28,008 nucleotides of DNA from Gnetum montanum (Eukaryota; Streptophyta; Gnetopsida; Gnetales; Gnetaceae). This document shows, piece by piece, positions 8,706 through 18,981 of the stretch. The position numbers and the translations under genes are program-made. The number at the start of each line of letters is the position of its first letter. Positions within the stretch are counted from its first letter, which is position 1. Under the pieces are notes generated by a model. The model had not been told where the DNA came from, did not search any database, and saw only the letters and a list, made by a program, of their open reading frames with translations. The stretch lies in the NCBI GenBank assembly GCA_015680685.1, contig MNCI01006657.1, positions 157,978-185,985 on the forward strand, written 5' to 3'.

Positions 8706-9859
8706 GAGCTCACCTCAGATGGGATCCGTCAAAGCCTATCGATTTAGACACCACCAAACCCCCATCAGAAGCGACCGTCATGCCACACAACATTTATGAT
8801 GAGATGCGTAATATGTTGTATGCTTGACTTGCTCCTTATGGGAATTTCAAAGTGTAAACGAGGACCTTTGGAAGAGGTTGCAAAGGTCGGAGAAGGAGAG
8901 GGTGGCCCTACGTGATGAGGTTGGGGATTTAAGATCACGGAATGAATTCCTGCAAGCCCAGGGAATGGGAAGCGAGGATTGGAGGATAGCTCTTTTTGAC
9001 TACGCTTGTTATTGGAGTGTCATTAGGAACAGTGTCCAAACTAGCTGTGAACTAGTCGAGTAGCATATGCAAATGGACCTCCTAGCTCAGAAGAACCAGG
9101 ACTGGAAGGACTTTAGCGCGATTATCCAAGAGTGGGGGTAGACGCAAAAAGATCATAAACAGGTCTACAAACAAGAAAGAGTTGCCTATCGTCAACATTA
9201 TAGGGACTATGTCGTTGAGGCTCAGTCCCTTCAGCTATTCCTCGACGTTATTGGTGCTTCCAAATCATTTGAGAAGTTCCAGGAACAAGTGATGGTGAGT
9301 GCCTCTCCGAAAAGGGAAGTGACTCTTCCCGGAGGTGAGACTACCATTCCTTCTTTCTTCCCCAAACCATCTCGATTGACTCTGGTAGAAAAGGGGAAGG
9401 TAAAGGCTGGAACTAATCTAGGGGACGGGGTTTGGTCTAAGCTCATCGAGGGTGAAATCATGCAACGTCTGTGGATTGGCTTAGAACAAGTCCCCTTTGC
9501 TGCTGATGCCAAACCATCACAAGTCAGTTGCAATATTATTGCATTTTTGTTATACTTAGTTTTGACGATGATGTTAATATATGTATCATGTCTGATCGCA
9601 AGAGCGACCTATGGAGAATCCTCAGCAGGGTGAAGCTAATGAGGGTGGTGGTCCTCATGAAGAGGGTTTACAGGAAATAGAGCATAATGAAGCTAGTTGA
9701 TGCCATGGTGAACAACCCCCCACTGAAGAGCCTGACGAAGAGAGCTGCCCTCACGAAGGGGTCCCTCATGCAAAGGGTGGCCCCTATGAGAATGACCTCC
9801 TTGAAGTAGAAGTTGAACTGGGGGATATAGGAGATAGTGGTAACAAGGGAGACGTGTAG
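8706..9859 (+). pseudogene. Exons 7 and 8 of the antisense gene: coiled coil and acidic tail
   Basis: Exon 7 (8706-9522) begins with AHLRWDPSKP and MPHNIYDEM, shifts frame near 8850, then gives a charged heptad-like stretch (NEDLWKRLQRSEKERVAL) followed by MQMDLLAQKNQDWKDF. Intron 7 (9523-9604, donor CAA|GTCAGT) is phase 0. Exon 8 (9605-9859) codes for a Glu/Gly/Pro-rich acidic tail with one TGA. Element 2 matches exon 7 from 16860 to about 16179 and is cut there by the LTR of element 1, so exon 8 can only be seen here. Confidence 0.65.
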
Positions 9860-10816
9860 CGTGGCTGAATTAGCCTCAGATTTTATTGGTGTAAAGAAAC
9901 AAGAGACAATATTTTTCTTTTAACGTATTTGATACAAATTTTGGTGTTAATTTTGATGGTCTTCTTTTTTGTTTTCTTTTTATGTAAAGCACAAGTAGGA
10001 TCGTAGGTTTTGACGTTATGGTAAATCATAATTAGTTTTGAGAGTGGTGTTAATGCGGTTACTAGTTTGAAGCCATTGCGGACTGCTAAATTGTTCAAAT
10101 GTAAAGCGTAAATGAAATTGTTAGTTTATAGCCTTTTGGGCTTTTGAGTAGTGTAGGGGTGAGGTGTGATTGAAATAGATAGTTTTAAGCTATTGCGAGC
10201 CATAGATAGTTTAAGGCCATTTCGGGCCATGGATAGTTTAAGGCCATTTCGGGCCCTTGCTATATGAGTGAAGAAATCAAATAAACATTAAGTCACCGGT
10301 TTAAAGCTATGGAAGGCTGTGATTAGTTTTAGGCCATTTCGGGCCGTGGATAGTTTAAGGTCATTTCAGGCCCTTACTATATGAGTGAAGGAATCAAATA
10401 AACATTAAGTTGCCAGTTTAAAGCTATGGCAGGCTGTGATTAGTTTTAGGCCATTTTGGGTCATGGATAGTTTAAGGTACAAAGCGTAAATTAAATCCAG
10501 GTACAAAGTGTAAATTAGATTCAGGTATAGAGCGTAAATTAGATTTAGGTATATAGCGTAAATGAAATTTGCGTTCCAAGAATAAATGAGATTCAGATAC
10601 AAAGCATAAATGAAATTGCTAGTTTAAGGCCATTTTGGGCCTTTTGAGTCATAGGAGTAAGGAAGATAACTGGTGGAAACATAAACATAAACATGAAGAT
10701 AAACATAGGCATAATGAGACTAGCTAGTGGAAAGCATAAATACATGCGTAAATTATAATTGGTAAACGTGAATAGAATAGATGATGGAACTGTAATAATC
10801 GGATAGCATCGTTTAC
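9860..10816. repeat. Repeat-rich spacer between the antisense gene and protease
   Basis: No gene. Four kinds of repetition can be seen: scattered TAGTTTAAGGCCATTTCGGG strings from about 10085 to 10475; a 117-base tandem duplication (about 10254-10370 and 10371-10487); a 24-base tandem repeat with core AGCGTAAAT (10479-10620, about six copies); and ACATAAAC/AAACAT strings (10679-10700). An open frame on the minus strand here (10602-10405) only translates the 24-base repeat as a repeating LYLNLIY peptide, so I do not call it a gene. Confidence 0.8.
10479..10620. repeat. 24-base tandem repeat, about six units
   Basis: Units begin AAAGCGTAAATTAAATCCAG and repeat every 24 bases, with later units more diverged. 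The CG of AGCGTAA is intact in three units and reads TG or CA in two others, the decay pattern seen in the LTR palindromes. Confidence 0.75.
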
Positions 10817-11110
10817 CTGCTAACTTCACAGCCGTTTCTTAATTGCTTTGATCTTTAATGGTGCATAAGAATGGGAAGATTTATGGCCCTTTTCCTTCAC
10901 GTCACCATCTTCTCCTTGGAACGGTAGCTCAGCCCAAGTTAGGCTATCATCAACCACTGTTTCGGCTTGCTCGGGTATTTGGATAAGGGATTGATTCTCA
11001 GGCATTTCGATTTCTGACCCTTGTTTTGTCTCTATGTTATTAATAGCCTTAGGGGTTATTTCATCATCGCAGATAATCACTTCTCCTCCTGCGTAAGGAA
11101 AATGGATTTC

Positions 11111-11695
11111 CTAATGGATGGGTGATGAAACTGCCCTCAGTTGGGCTAACCAAGACCTCCCAAGGATCAAATTGAATCCAAGCATCTCCTTGAAGATGAT
11201 AAATGTAGCATCTATGGGGAACTGGTCTCCTTCCACAAAGTTGATTTGGACCATCCCTTTGACCTGCACTCGTGCCCCGTTGAATAACTTTAGGCATGAT
11301 GTCATTGTAGGACTGATCTGATCAATCAGGCCTAATTTATCCACTATGGAATAAGGGATGACATTAGTGGACGCCCCATCATCTACATGTACCCTCCGTA
11401 TTTGGTGTTGGTCTACCCGAATGGTGATGAACATAGGCGTTGTTGTCACCTGACCTTCAGGATTGTCCTTAATGGATTCGTCGTGAAAGGTCAATGGGGT
11501 AGGATCAGTTTTTTTAGAAGCGAGGGGAAGCATGATAGAATGGATTACTTCCTTGTCCGCTGGCAGGCTTTCATCCATAGGTATGGACGTTAGCATGCGA
11601 ATCATAGCCTCACAATGTGTCTGCGACATCATGAGCAAGTCAGAAAGGCTCAATGTTGTATTTTTTTGTTTCAGAGCCTGTTTGACTTGTGCCAT
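11111..11695 (-). pseudogene. Aspartic protease, element 1
   Basis: The active-site motif VDDGAST (11383-11369) and the downstream LILGRSWL, the second conserved strand of retropepsins, lie about 75 residues apart, as usual. It would cut the gag-pol polyprotein. The same frame goes on after a TAG (11113-11111) for another 95 codons to the donor of the proposed intron. Confidence 0.8.
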
Positions 11696-12370
11696 GGCAT
11701 CGAAGAGATCCCACCCATGATTAGGTTATTTGTCGCCCTTTTCCTCCTCCATTCGCCCTAAGAGGTAAATTTCACGGGGAGGAGTGACATTTGGCCGAGG
11801 GTTGTGTTTCCTTTGGCCAGGAGGAGATAGTTGCGTTCGTGTGACCTTGTCATTTTTAGTAAGTGGGGCCAAGGGTACAGAAGTGAGGGATTAAGGTTTG
11901 GGAAACCCCATAGTAAGAGGGTCCTTGGCCATATCAATAGTACGAGAGGTTGATTTAGAAGATTGCCCCTGCACAGGAGGGATAGTTGATGATTTTGGCA
12001 CCCTGATGACTAAGGGTGCCGTGGATGTGGGCGCGGGTTGGGCTACGACTTTAATGACAGGGGGCTGTCGAGAAGCATTCTGAGACAGAGTTCGAAGGAT
12101 GAAAGGCTACCTTGGAGTGCCACTCATTGGTATTGATGGACCTGTTATTTGGGGTGAGTGAGGATGCGTTCGTAACACGAAAGGCCATTTCGGCTGCGCC
12201 TGATTATCGCCCTCTACCCCTACCACGTTGATTGTGTACCCTGCGTTATTTGCATTCAACAGGTCTTGGTACACATGCATGGCCTGGTTTTATGGACGTG
12301 TCGGGCTACTGCTATCTAAGATCAAGTCACCTTGTTCTATCAGAATCTAAATTTCATCCTTCAACACCTA

Positions 12371-12412
12371 GCAGTAGTCCATGTCATGGCCACACAATTG
12401 GTGGTAGTAGCA
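12371..12412 (-). other. gag zinc knuckle
   Basis: CYYHQLCGHDMDYC, a C-x2-H...GH-x4-C nucleic-acid-binding knuckle of the form common in Tat gag proteins. It is followed at once by a TAG stop. It would bind the genomic RNA in the particle. Confidence 0.7.
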
Positions 12413-14488
12413 AAACCAGTCCAACTTAAAGTTTTTGGGCACTAGCAGTTCATTAGGTTGGGCCAAAGAAGGGTTCCTGAGTAGCTCACAATGGCGTCTG
12501 TGGTGTTTTAGAGCCTCCTCGGACACCGTCTTGTGTCGAATATGTCCCGTTCCCAGTAATTGTTTAAGGAGTTCAAAAGCCTTTATAGGTAAGGTCGCAT
12601 AGTTTGAACGATCCTCACGCTCAAATTTAGGCCTCAGCTATGGAGGTGCTTCAGGGGTAGAAGGAGTTTCTTCATTAACATCATTCAAGCTAGTTGTTGG
12701 TTCAGCAGGCCCTGCGGGCATCTTCTTATTATTGTTCTTCTTCTTGGCCCCTTCAGCAACTGCCGCAATTGTAGTCGTCGTGGCTTTGCCTTTGTCCTTA
12801 CCTTTGCTGTAAGCATTCTTGTAGACCACATACGCCGGGTCTTTGCTAGCCTCCATCATGTCTTGAATACTCTTAGTCTGAGCAAAGGCTTGGCTGAGGG
12901 AGCGGGGAGCGAGGTAATACAGTTTAGACTTGATAAAGTCGTTAACTACTCCCTTGAAGATTGCTAGTATATGGGCTTCCGCGATGGGTTTGCGGATTTC
13001 ATTTAAACTAGTGCTCCATCGCTGTATGAACCTTTAGACTGGCTTGAGTGAGTCTTGCTTAACTCCCATGAGTTGGTCCAGTGTGACTTCCAGCTTTAAG
13101 TTATACTTAAAACGAGTCACAAACTGAGTTAACAACTCCTCCAAATTTGAAATGGAGGCACGTGGGAGGGCTCGATACCAGTCTAGAGCTTTACCCATTA
13201 AGGACATAGCAAAAACACAGATTATAGTATGTGGCCATTGTTGCAATAATAAGGATTCTGACCTAAAAGTAACCAGGTGGCCGTTGGGATCACCTTCCCC
13301 ATTGTATTTTGTGAAATGGGGAAGGGGCATCCCCGGTGGCAGTGACAGGACAGGGACTGCTGGACTAATAGGATCATCATGGTAGAAATCCATGATTTGT
13401 ATCGTGTTGGAACCAGCAGCCTTGAGATGCTTGACCTCCTCTGTAAGGGTCTGAATGAGCTGGAAGGCTTGATCCAAACCTGTAGACGACGAGGTCTTCT
13501 GTGGAATGGCGGGTGGAGCCGCACTGGGTGGCGGAACGAAGGCAGTGGCTTGGCCGATGGTCGGTGTTATCGAGACAGTCCCTGTAGGTAGTGTTGCTTG
13601 TGGCATCCACCATTCGGTGGTTGGTGCAGATGGAGCGACTGTTATCGGCTGCGCTATTGGGTATGCTGTTTGTGTAGCCAGGGGCATGAGCAATGATCCC
13701 ATAGCTAGGTTTAGCGTTTGTGGGACTTGACTTTGATGGTGGGGATGGTGGTGCATTTGCGCAGGATGGGCAACAAGAGACATGTTGGGAGCCCACCATG
13801 CTGTGGTGGCAGACTTTGTCATGTGAGTCGGGAGCAAAGTTGGTGTTTTAGGTAATTGGGACATAGGTATCGCGTGTACATGCGGTGACACGGGCACAGG
13901 CATACGATGGGATGGATTAGGTAATTACGCCTACTGGGGAATGATCTGTGAGGGACCTTCGCCCGAAAGTATAGTCAGAGAAAGAAAATGTAAGCGCGGT
14001 GAATGCGAGACTTGATTGGTATTAGATAATGTCAGAGGCATGGTAACCATGAACAATGAATTTACACAGGACATCGTGAAGGGAGTGGCCATGGTGAAAT
14101 TAGCTTGACTACCTTCTTTAGAGTGAGATTCTAGATCGTCTTGCCCATCATGAAGCATTTCATCATGGAACAAGACCTCTAGTTGTTCTGGCAATGTCTT
14201 TGCCATCAAAATTTGATCTAGGATCCACTTTTGTTGATCTTTCAGGGGCACAGTGGTGTTCGGTGAAGGAATAAATTCCTTCCCATTGTAGTACATGAAC
14301 TCGTACTCTCATTTTTCCTTGAGCTCTTGCGGATACATGGGCAAGTTTGCCGCTAGCTTAGTGCAGAGGAAATTGTAGTGTTCCTTGTGCCAAGCGTGTC
14401 CCTTAGGCTCTTTGTTTTAAAGCATAAGGGAGTGGCAGGGTCACATTAGACTAGTTGGTGGCTTGACCACTGGAAGTGTGACTTGCAT

Positions 14489-14799
14489 GGTCCAGGGGTT
14501 TTCTAGGTTGGCAATGTCAACAGCTGTGGTTGATGTAACCAGTTTCTATGCAATTCAGAAATAATGACGATAAAAGTAAAGATCGTAAGGACAAAGGCAA
14601 ACTAAGATAATAATCGGGGCTTTCTATCTTGTAAGATTCCAAAGGAATCATTGAAGTGACTGATCTACACCGCACAACCTCGTAAATAACCTCCGAGGTA
14701 TTATGTTTACGTTTGATTGTTAATGGGTACAAACAACTTACAAGACTACCCATAAAATGCGGATCGGATATGTAATCCCTTCTTCTAGCACCAGAAAAC
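14489..14799 (-). other. Leader of element 1, with a probable primer-binding site next to the LTR
   Basis: On the minus strand a TGGTGCTAGAAGAAGGG string (14793-14777) lies six bases inside the LTR end (14800). Its TGG start and its place suit a tRNA primer-binding site, and similar TGG-GCTAGAAG strings are familiar beside LTRs of Tat elements; the tRNA cannot be named by eye. The rest of the leader (14776-14489) shows no structure. Confidence 0.5.
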
Positions 14800-15494
14800 T
14801 GTAACGACGGAAAACGTCGATGGCTGGAAATACCGAACGAATGTCCACGTACACAGTTTTAACCTCGGATCCATGTGAGGACCGTGCTGGAGAGAAAATG
14901 AATCCGAGGTGCCATGAACAGTCTTGTCGATTAGACAGGGACTTACTTGAACAGTAAATTTTATTTTTTTTGTGATATTTGGATAATAAAATGATGGATC
15001 TTTATGGGAAGATATGATATTGTTAACTTAGCGGGTGATTGAAAATGACGAAATCGATTTACGACAATTTGCAAGATTCGTATAGATGAGGCACAAGAGA
15101 TCAGATTTAGAATGTGGGAAATCCTGAGATCTAGGATTCACCTCACGAACAAAATATATTGAATATAACTATTACAAGCAGACTTTGATCTGGGCAAAGC
15201 ACGTGCCAATAACAAGAAAACTGTTCAAAGATGAAGCAAGCAAAGGTCGATCTACCTTGTTCTAGTGGTGTACAAGGGAGCCTGTCCGAAGCAAAATGTC
15301 TATCAACCTGCTATTCCTGATTGGAGATTCTTGTCAATTGCCTTCGATATTCTTATGATTACTGATCCTCCTTGTTCTCTTGTCAAAAGCTATCAACGAT
15401 TATCAATGAAAGGGAAAAAATCACTCACAGAGAAAATTCGTTCAATCTTTGGGGAAATTTTTGCCTCCCTCTCTTTGATCTTTATCAGCTGGGG

Positions 15495-15503
15495 CATTTA
15501 TAA
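15495..15503 (-). promoter_or_regulatory. TATA box of the element 1 LTR
   Basis: TTATAAATG on the minus strand, in the context CCTTATAAATGCCCC. It lies about 100 bases downstream of the palindromic array and about 540 bases before the AATAAA signal, as expected between U3 and R. Confidence 0.6.
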
Positions 15504-15609
15504 GGTTAAAGTCAAGAGAAACATGCATTTTAGATTGTGTGTGTCCTGAATTTGCAAAATGGTGTTGACTTGATGTGGTGGTTGTTGAGGTCTGCGATGC
15601 CACACTGCC

Positions 15610-15945
15610 TTACGCTCTAAAGCGTAACGTGGTGTAAACTGCTCTTGTTGGAGCTTCGGTGACAGGTGATTTCTTGATTATGCTATAATACGTTGGAGAG
15701 CATATTGTGCTGCATGGACTGTTGATGCTTTTATTATGCCATTCCTGTCTATGCTTGTATTATGCTACACCCTGCTAAATTACGCTGCACCATGCCAGAT
15801 TACGCTTCATAGCTTAATTTAGCGTAAAATAGTACACTTACATAAAATCAAAGTGTTGCTAAAGGTTTTGTGGCATTTTTCGTCCTTGATGTTGTGGCAG
15901 ATTGCTTTCTGACATTATGCAGCATTACACCATGTTGTGTAATGC
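15610..15945. repeat. TTACGCT/AGCGTAA palindrome array in U3 of element 1
   Basis: TTACGCT-CTAA-AGCGTAA at 15610-15627, TTACGCT at 15780-15786, TTACGCT...AGCGTAA at 15800-15827, and GCATTACAC-CATGTT-GTGTAATGC at 15922-15945 (perfect 9-base arms), plus TTATGC/TACGTT variants between. Such inverted pairs upstream of a TATA box suggest binding sites or a strong DNA or RNA hairpin. Confidence 0.75.
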
Positions 15946-17498
15946 AGCGTAAGATGCCAAAAAGCTAAGGTTCTCAAAACATAGAGAATTTGAAAGGTCG
16001 AAAACTTGCCGCTGTGCACCCGTCGTTTTGCTCTGTCTTCTGGAATTCATTAGTGCTATGTCACTTAGCATGGTAAGACAGGCTTTTAATCTGAAAAGGA
16101 ACTCACTGTGTCGTGCCTTGTTGCCCTTTGCCTGAATCACCAACTTTTTGCTGAACCGCCAAGGCCTCGAAATTTTCACGGTGTTTTAGTGGGCATCCTT
16201 GGCAAAAACGTAGTAGAAGAAACCTCTCCTGAAGGCACAACAATGTGTCTCTCTAAGGTTCCACTCCCCACTACATTACTAGCAAATAATTCATAAGCCT
16301 GTATTGTGCCAATTGCATTAAGGAATATGTCATGATAATGGTGCTGCATAGACTCATCCTTGTACCTTTTAAGATACGCCTCTCATTCTTTCTTGTAGTG
16401 GTATTTATGATTTTTTTGATATTGACCCCATTGATACACGTTGGCACTATAATCCTTCATGTCCTAGTTTTTCCTATCTAGTAGGTCCATTTGTAGCCAT
16501 TTCTCAATCACCTCTCAAGTTCCCTCATTTTTGCCACAAATGGCTAACCAATACCTAGTGTAGTCAATATTGACTATTTGCCAAGTACCATCCCCTTAGT
16601 CACAAGCTACTAGGAATTTATAATGGGCTTGCAAGTTCTCCAATTTGGCATCTTGGCTCATCACCTATCCTGGAGTTCATGCACTTACTTCCATAGATGC
16701 TTGTTGGTGTGCCTACATTTTTACAATGCTTTGGTAGATGAGAGTGCACACTTGCTTTCCTCATTGTACATATGATGAGGCACTTTCTCCACTTCAAGGG
16801 GAAACTTAGGAATGACATCAACTTTAGCCATCCTGTTTGGGTCCCACTAAAGTTGGGGACCTATTGTCATACAATAGGCAAAATAGTATTAGCCATAGAC
16901 TTAGCAGCAAATCAGTAAGGTAAGGTATGCAAACATGCACATATTGATCTGAAGATCCATCTATTGAATTCAGTCCACCATGTCTTCCACCAACCCTTGC
17001 ATGAAGGTGAACTTATCAGGTGCCTCCACCCATGGCTTCATGCAAAAAGTGGAGGTAGACACTGGACCCTTAGCGAAAACACCTGTGGTTGTGATACAAC
17101 ACATTTAGCAATTATTAAACAACTAATAGATAAAGATCCAAGAGTTAAAAAAAAACAAACACAAAAAAATATGGCAATGCAAAGCTACTACACAACAAGC
17201 CCTCAAATGTGAGAGTGGAGGGATCACCCATTTGCACATTATCAAAGAAATTATCAAACTCACCCCCATCTAACTACAGCAACCCTTCCTCCTCTAGTTA
17301 CCGTAGGACCTCTATAGCCTCCTACTTCTCTTCTTCTAGTGCCTATCCCTTAGTTTGAGGAGGGATGTCATCCGCTATAGGCTCTACTACTATCATAGAG
17401 GCCCTCTTACCTACATTCAATAATTCTCATGGGTTAGGATTAGCATTTTCAATGATCAGTATAGCATAGTATAGCAGCACCCAATGACTTATACTCAC

Positions 17499-18554
17499 TT
17501 GTAATTCCTGAATGCAAATCGTGAAACCTTAGGTGGATCTTCCTACTACTTTTCTCTACCTCATGTATAGGCTCCTCTATGGGATGTGACTTCTTAATTT
17601 TTATCTTGGACAATCCCACTACCTCAATAATGAGTCATGCCCTTCTAGCTGCATTCTCAATGTTCGCTTATGGGGCCTCACTTGCACTATCACATGAGTG
17701 GTGAGATCGTCCTAAGTGGCCTCTAGTCATTATAGAAAATTACTTACCAATTGTCTCTAGGGGATCCTATGATTATGTGGTAGTAAACAAGTGTTGTATC
17801 TATAGCTTGAAGAGTTTCTTATGGTCCTACACCACCCATCATCCATCCTCCCAAACCACCATGAACTTCGTGAACCTTCACAAGCATCTTACGAAGAATG
17901 TGAAGTGCACATGTGACCTTACCTAAAGGTTGTGGTGCAAGCTATTAATTTCGACACATAGGTTGCTAACAAGGTAAGAAGACCAATTTTACTAAGTGCC
18001 TTCCTCTATCACATCCCTCATCACCCAAGGCTATTCCACCATGAAGAATTTTCCCTTAGGAGAGCAACATTAGGAATGCATGGGCACGAAAGGTTGGATA
18101 GAGTTAGTGGACCATAGGTAATCTCACCTCCTTGATGAGAATTCCTTTGCAAGACTTAGAAGTTCCTAGCCACTTCTCAATGTCCACTCTTTGGTCCACC
18201 TCTTTGTCATATTTTTTAGCAACCGATGGGCCCTTAGAGGGGAGGCCAAAAGGTCAACAAAGAAATCATCTATGAGGTCAAAAATCACCCACACACCATG
18301 GGCCCATATAATGAAATGACTAGAACTCTCACTAAAATATTTGATGATTGCAACCATCTTGGTCATTGGGATGCTTGGGCTAAGGGCCAAGAAAAGGTCC
18401 ATTAGCCCAACCCATTGAAGCTTTCTAGTTAACTCCACTAGGGCCTCATGGCACAACCAACGTTGTGAACCCTCAACATCATCATACTTCATGATGAGGG
18501 TAGCCTCAGTGTGGCCTATTACAATCACTATGACCTCTTCTGAAGTGACCATAG
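17499..18554 (-). pseudogene. Exon 4 of the antisense gene, element 2
   Basis: Acceptor TTGTCTATTGTAG (AG at 18556-18555), donor CAA|GTGAGT (17498-17497), 1,056 bases against 1,050 in element 1. It begins with two bases of a split codon, as in element 1. The open part covers GLMDLFLALSPS and VWVIFDLIDDFFVDLL. Later segments align with element 1 through stops and small indels, ending in a basic patch (KIKIKK) where element 1 has its NLS-like LRKKPRL. Confidence 0.75.
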
Positions 18555-18981
18555 CTACAATAGACAAAAGAAAAATTAACATCATGAGAAAAGCAAAGTA
18601 GCAAATGCATAAAAAATTATGAACTACTTATGTGGCATGAACAGTGTGCGAGATGGTAGTGGTGGGGCTAAGACTTCCTCTATGCTGGGTACACCAATCA
18701 CCCATTTAGCATCTAACCAGCCATAGGTCTGACACCTCTCATAGGCCTTAGGGTATCGATGAGGATATTCCACTAGGTCAAACCCAATATGTCCAATCAT
18801 TGTCACATGGACATTCTCAAGGGATGAGAATTCCTAAAAGGTAGTGCGGGTCAAGTTTAAGGCTCCCTCATCATGAATGTCAAGTGTGTCAAAAGTAAAT
18901 CTAGCAATAAACATAAGTAGTTAGCATCCTCATATGAATCATAATCAAATGGATAGTGCAAAAAATTGTAAAATAACTCAC

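Larger units (their letters stand above)
5539..9859 (+). pseudogene. Antisense eight-exon gene carried by element 1 (unknown product, about 1,064 codons)
   Basis: Not recognised as a named family. Proposed exons: 5539-5579, 6138-6587, 6675-6939, 7016-8065, 8179-8364, 8493-8621, 8706-9522, 9605-9859. Introns are short, with consensus borders, for example CAG|GTAAGT at 6588 and GCG|GTAAGT at 8066; intron 5 starts with GC. Phases fit at every junction except intron 3, where exon 3 seems one base off. The product would have a basic start, a hydrophobic stretch (KLVLIVLDIVGVL), a central domain (exons 2-4), an NLS-like patch (LRKKPRL), a coiled coil (about 8850-8960) and an acidic tail ending GDV at the stop 9857-9859. 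Exon 4 has eight stops, all TAA/TAG. Exon 7 has a frameshift near 8850. A divergent homologue lies in element 2. Part of exon 4 weakly resembles plant transposon-associated proteins (Transposase_32-like). Confidence 0.75.
4956..10816 (-). other. Proposed intron of element 1 between protease and RT (5,861 nt), hosting the antisense gene
   Basis: The donor on the minus strand is GCAG|GTAAAC, with GT at 10816-10815, nine bases beyond the last sense codon of the protease frame. The acceptor is GATTTTGTAG|GG, with AG at 4957-4956. The upstream exon ends in phase 0 and the downstream exon starts in phase 0, four codons before a Met, leading straight into the pol frame. Element 2 has an acceptor with a pyrimidine tract at the same point of its pol (21195-21196). 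Ogre elements are known to have an intron between protease and RT, so the position has a precedent. The contents are the antisense gene (5539-9859) and repeats (9880-10650). Two stops (TGA 10828-10826, TAG 10822-10820) lie just before the donor. Confidence 0.6.
10817..14488 (-). pseudogene. gag-pro: gag-protease first exon of element 1
   Basis: One continuous frame of 1,224 codons from a candidate ATG at 14488 to the proposed splice donor at 10817, with stops (about 15) but no frameshift. It has a Pro/His-rich N-terminal half, the capsid-type gag core (HFTKYNGEGDP, MGKALDWYRALP, about 13310-13150), a Lys-rich stretch, the zinc knuckle (12412-12371), a long Pro/Ser/Thr-rich linker, and the aspartic protease (DDGAS at 11383-11369, ILGRSWL near 11155). 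The stops are those expected from C-to-T loss at Gln and Arg codons, for example TAG after SSPIH at 11113-11111. The true start may lie elsewhere, since several stops fall in the first 200 bases. Confidence 0.8.
1201..16178 (-). mobile_element. Element 1: Tat-lineage Ty3/gypsy retrotransposon carrying an antisense gene
   Basis: Read on the minus strand the order is LTR, primer-binding site, gag, protease, a proposed intron holding an antisense gene, RT, RNase H, a second archaeal-type RNase H, and integrase. The second RNase H between the first one and integrase is the known hallmark of the Tat lineage (Ogre, Retand and relatives). All catalytic motifs I looked for can be read (protease DDGAS, RT YVDD, aRH D-E-D-D, integrase HHCC and D-D-E), but many stop codons interrupt the frames. 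CpG dinucleotides are still common, unlike in element 2, so this is the younger copy. The left boundary is approximate and the 3' LTR is missing from the window. Confidence 0.85.
14800..16178 (-). mobile_element. 5' LTR of element 1
   Basis: On the minus strand it runs from TGAAAATT (16178) to GTTACA (14800), 1,379 bases with TG...CA ends. The right edge is set by where homology to the exon 7 of element 2 stops (about 16180) and by CpG density, which falls sharply beyond it. U3 holds a palindromic array (15610-15945), a TATA box is at 15503-15495, and a minus-strand AATAAA lies near 14957. The target site next to it would start CGGTG (16179-16183), but the other copy of that duplication is not in the window. 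Confidence 0.6.

Noticed and set aside
10405-10602. 65-residue minus-strand frame with a repeating LYLNLIY peptide
   Set aside because: It is only the translation of the 24-base and 117-base tandem repeats.
13152-13730. Several plus-strand open frames over gag, and minus frames 13524-13222 and 13799-13377
   Set aside because: They are shadows of the gag frame, which has clear motifs and is in register over 3.7 kb.
15265-15549. 94-residue plus-strand open frame
   Set aside because: It lies within the R/U3 part of the element 1 LTR, opposite to transcription, and has no domain or homologue in the window.
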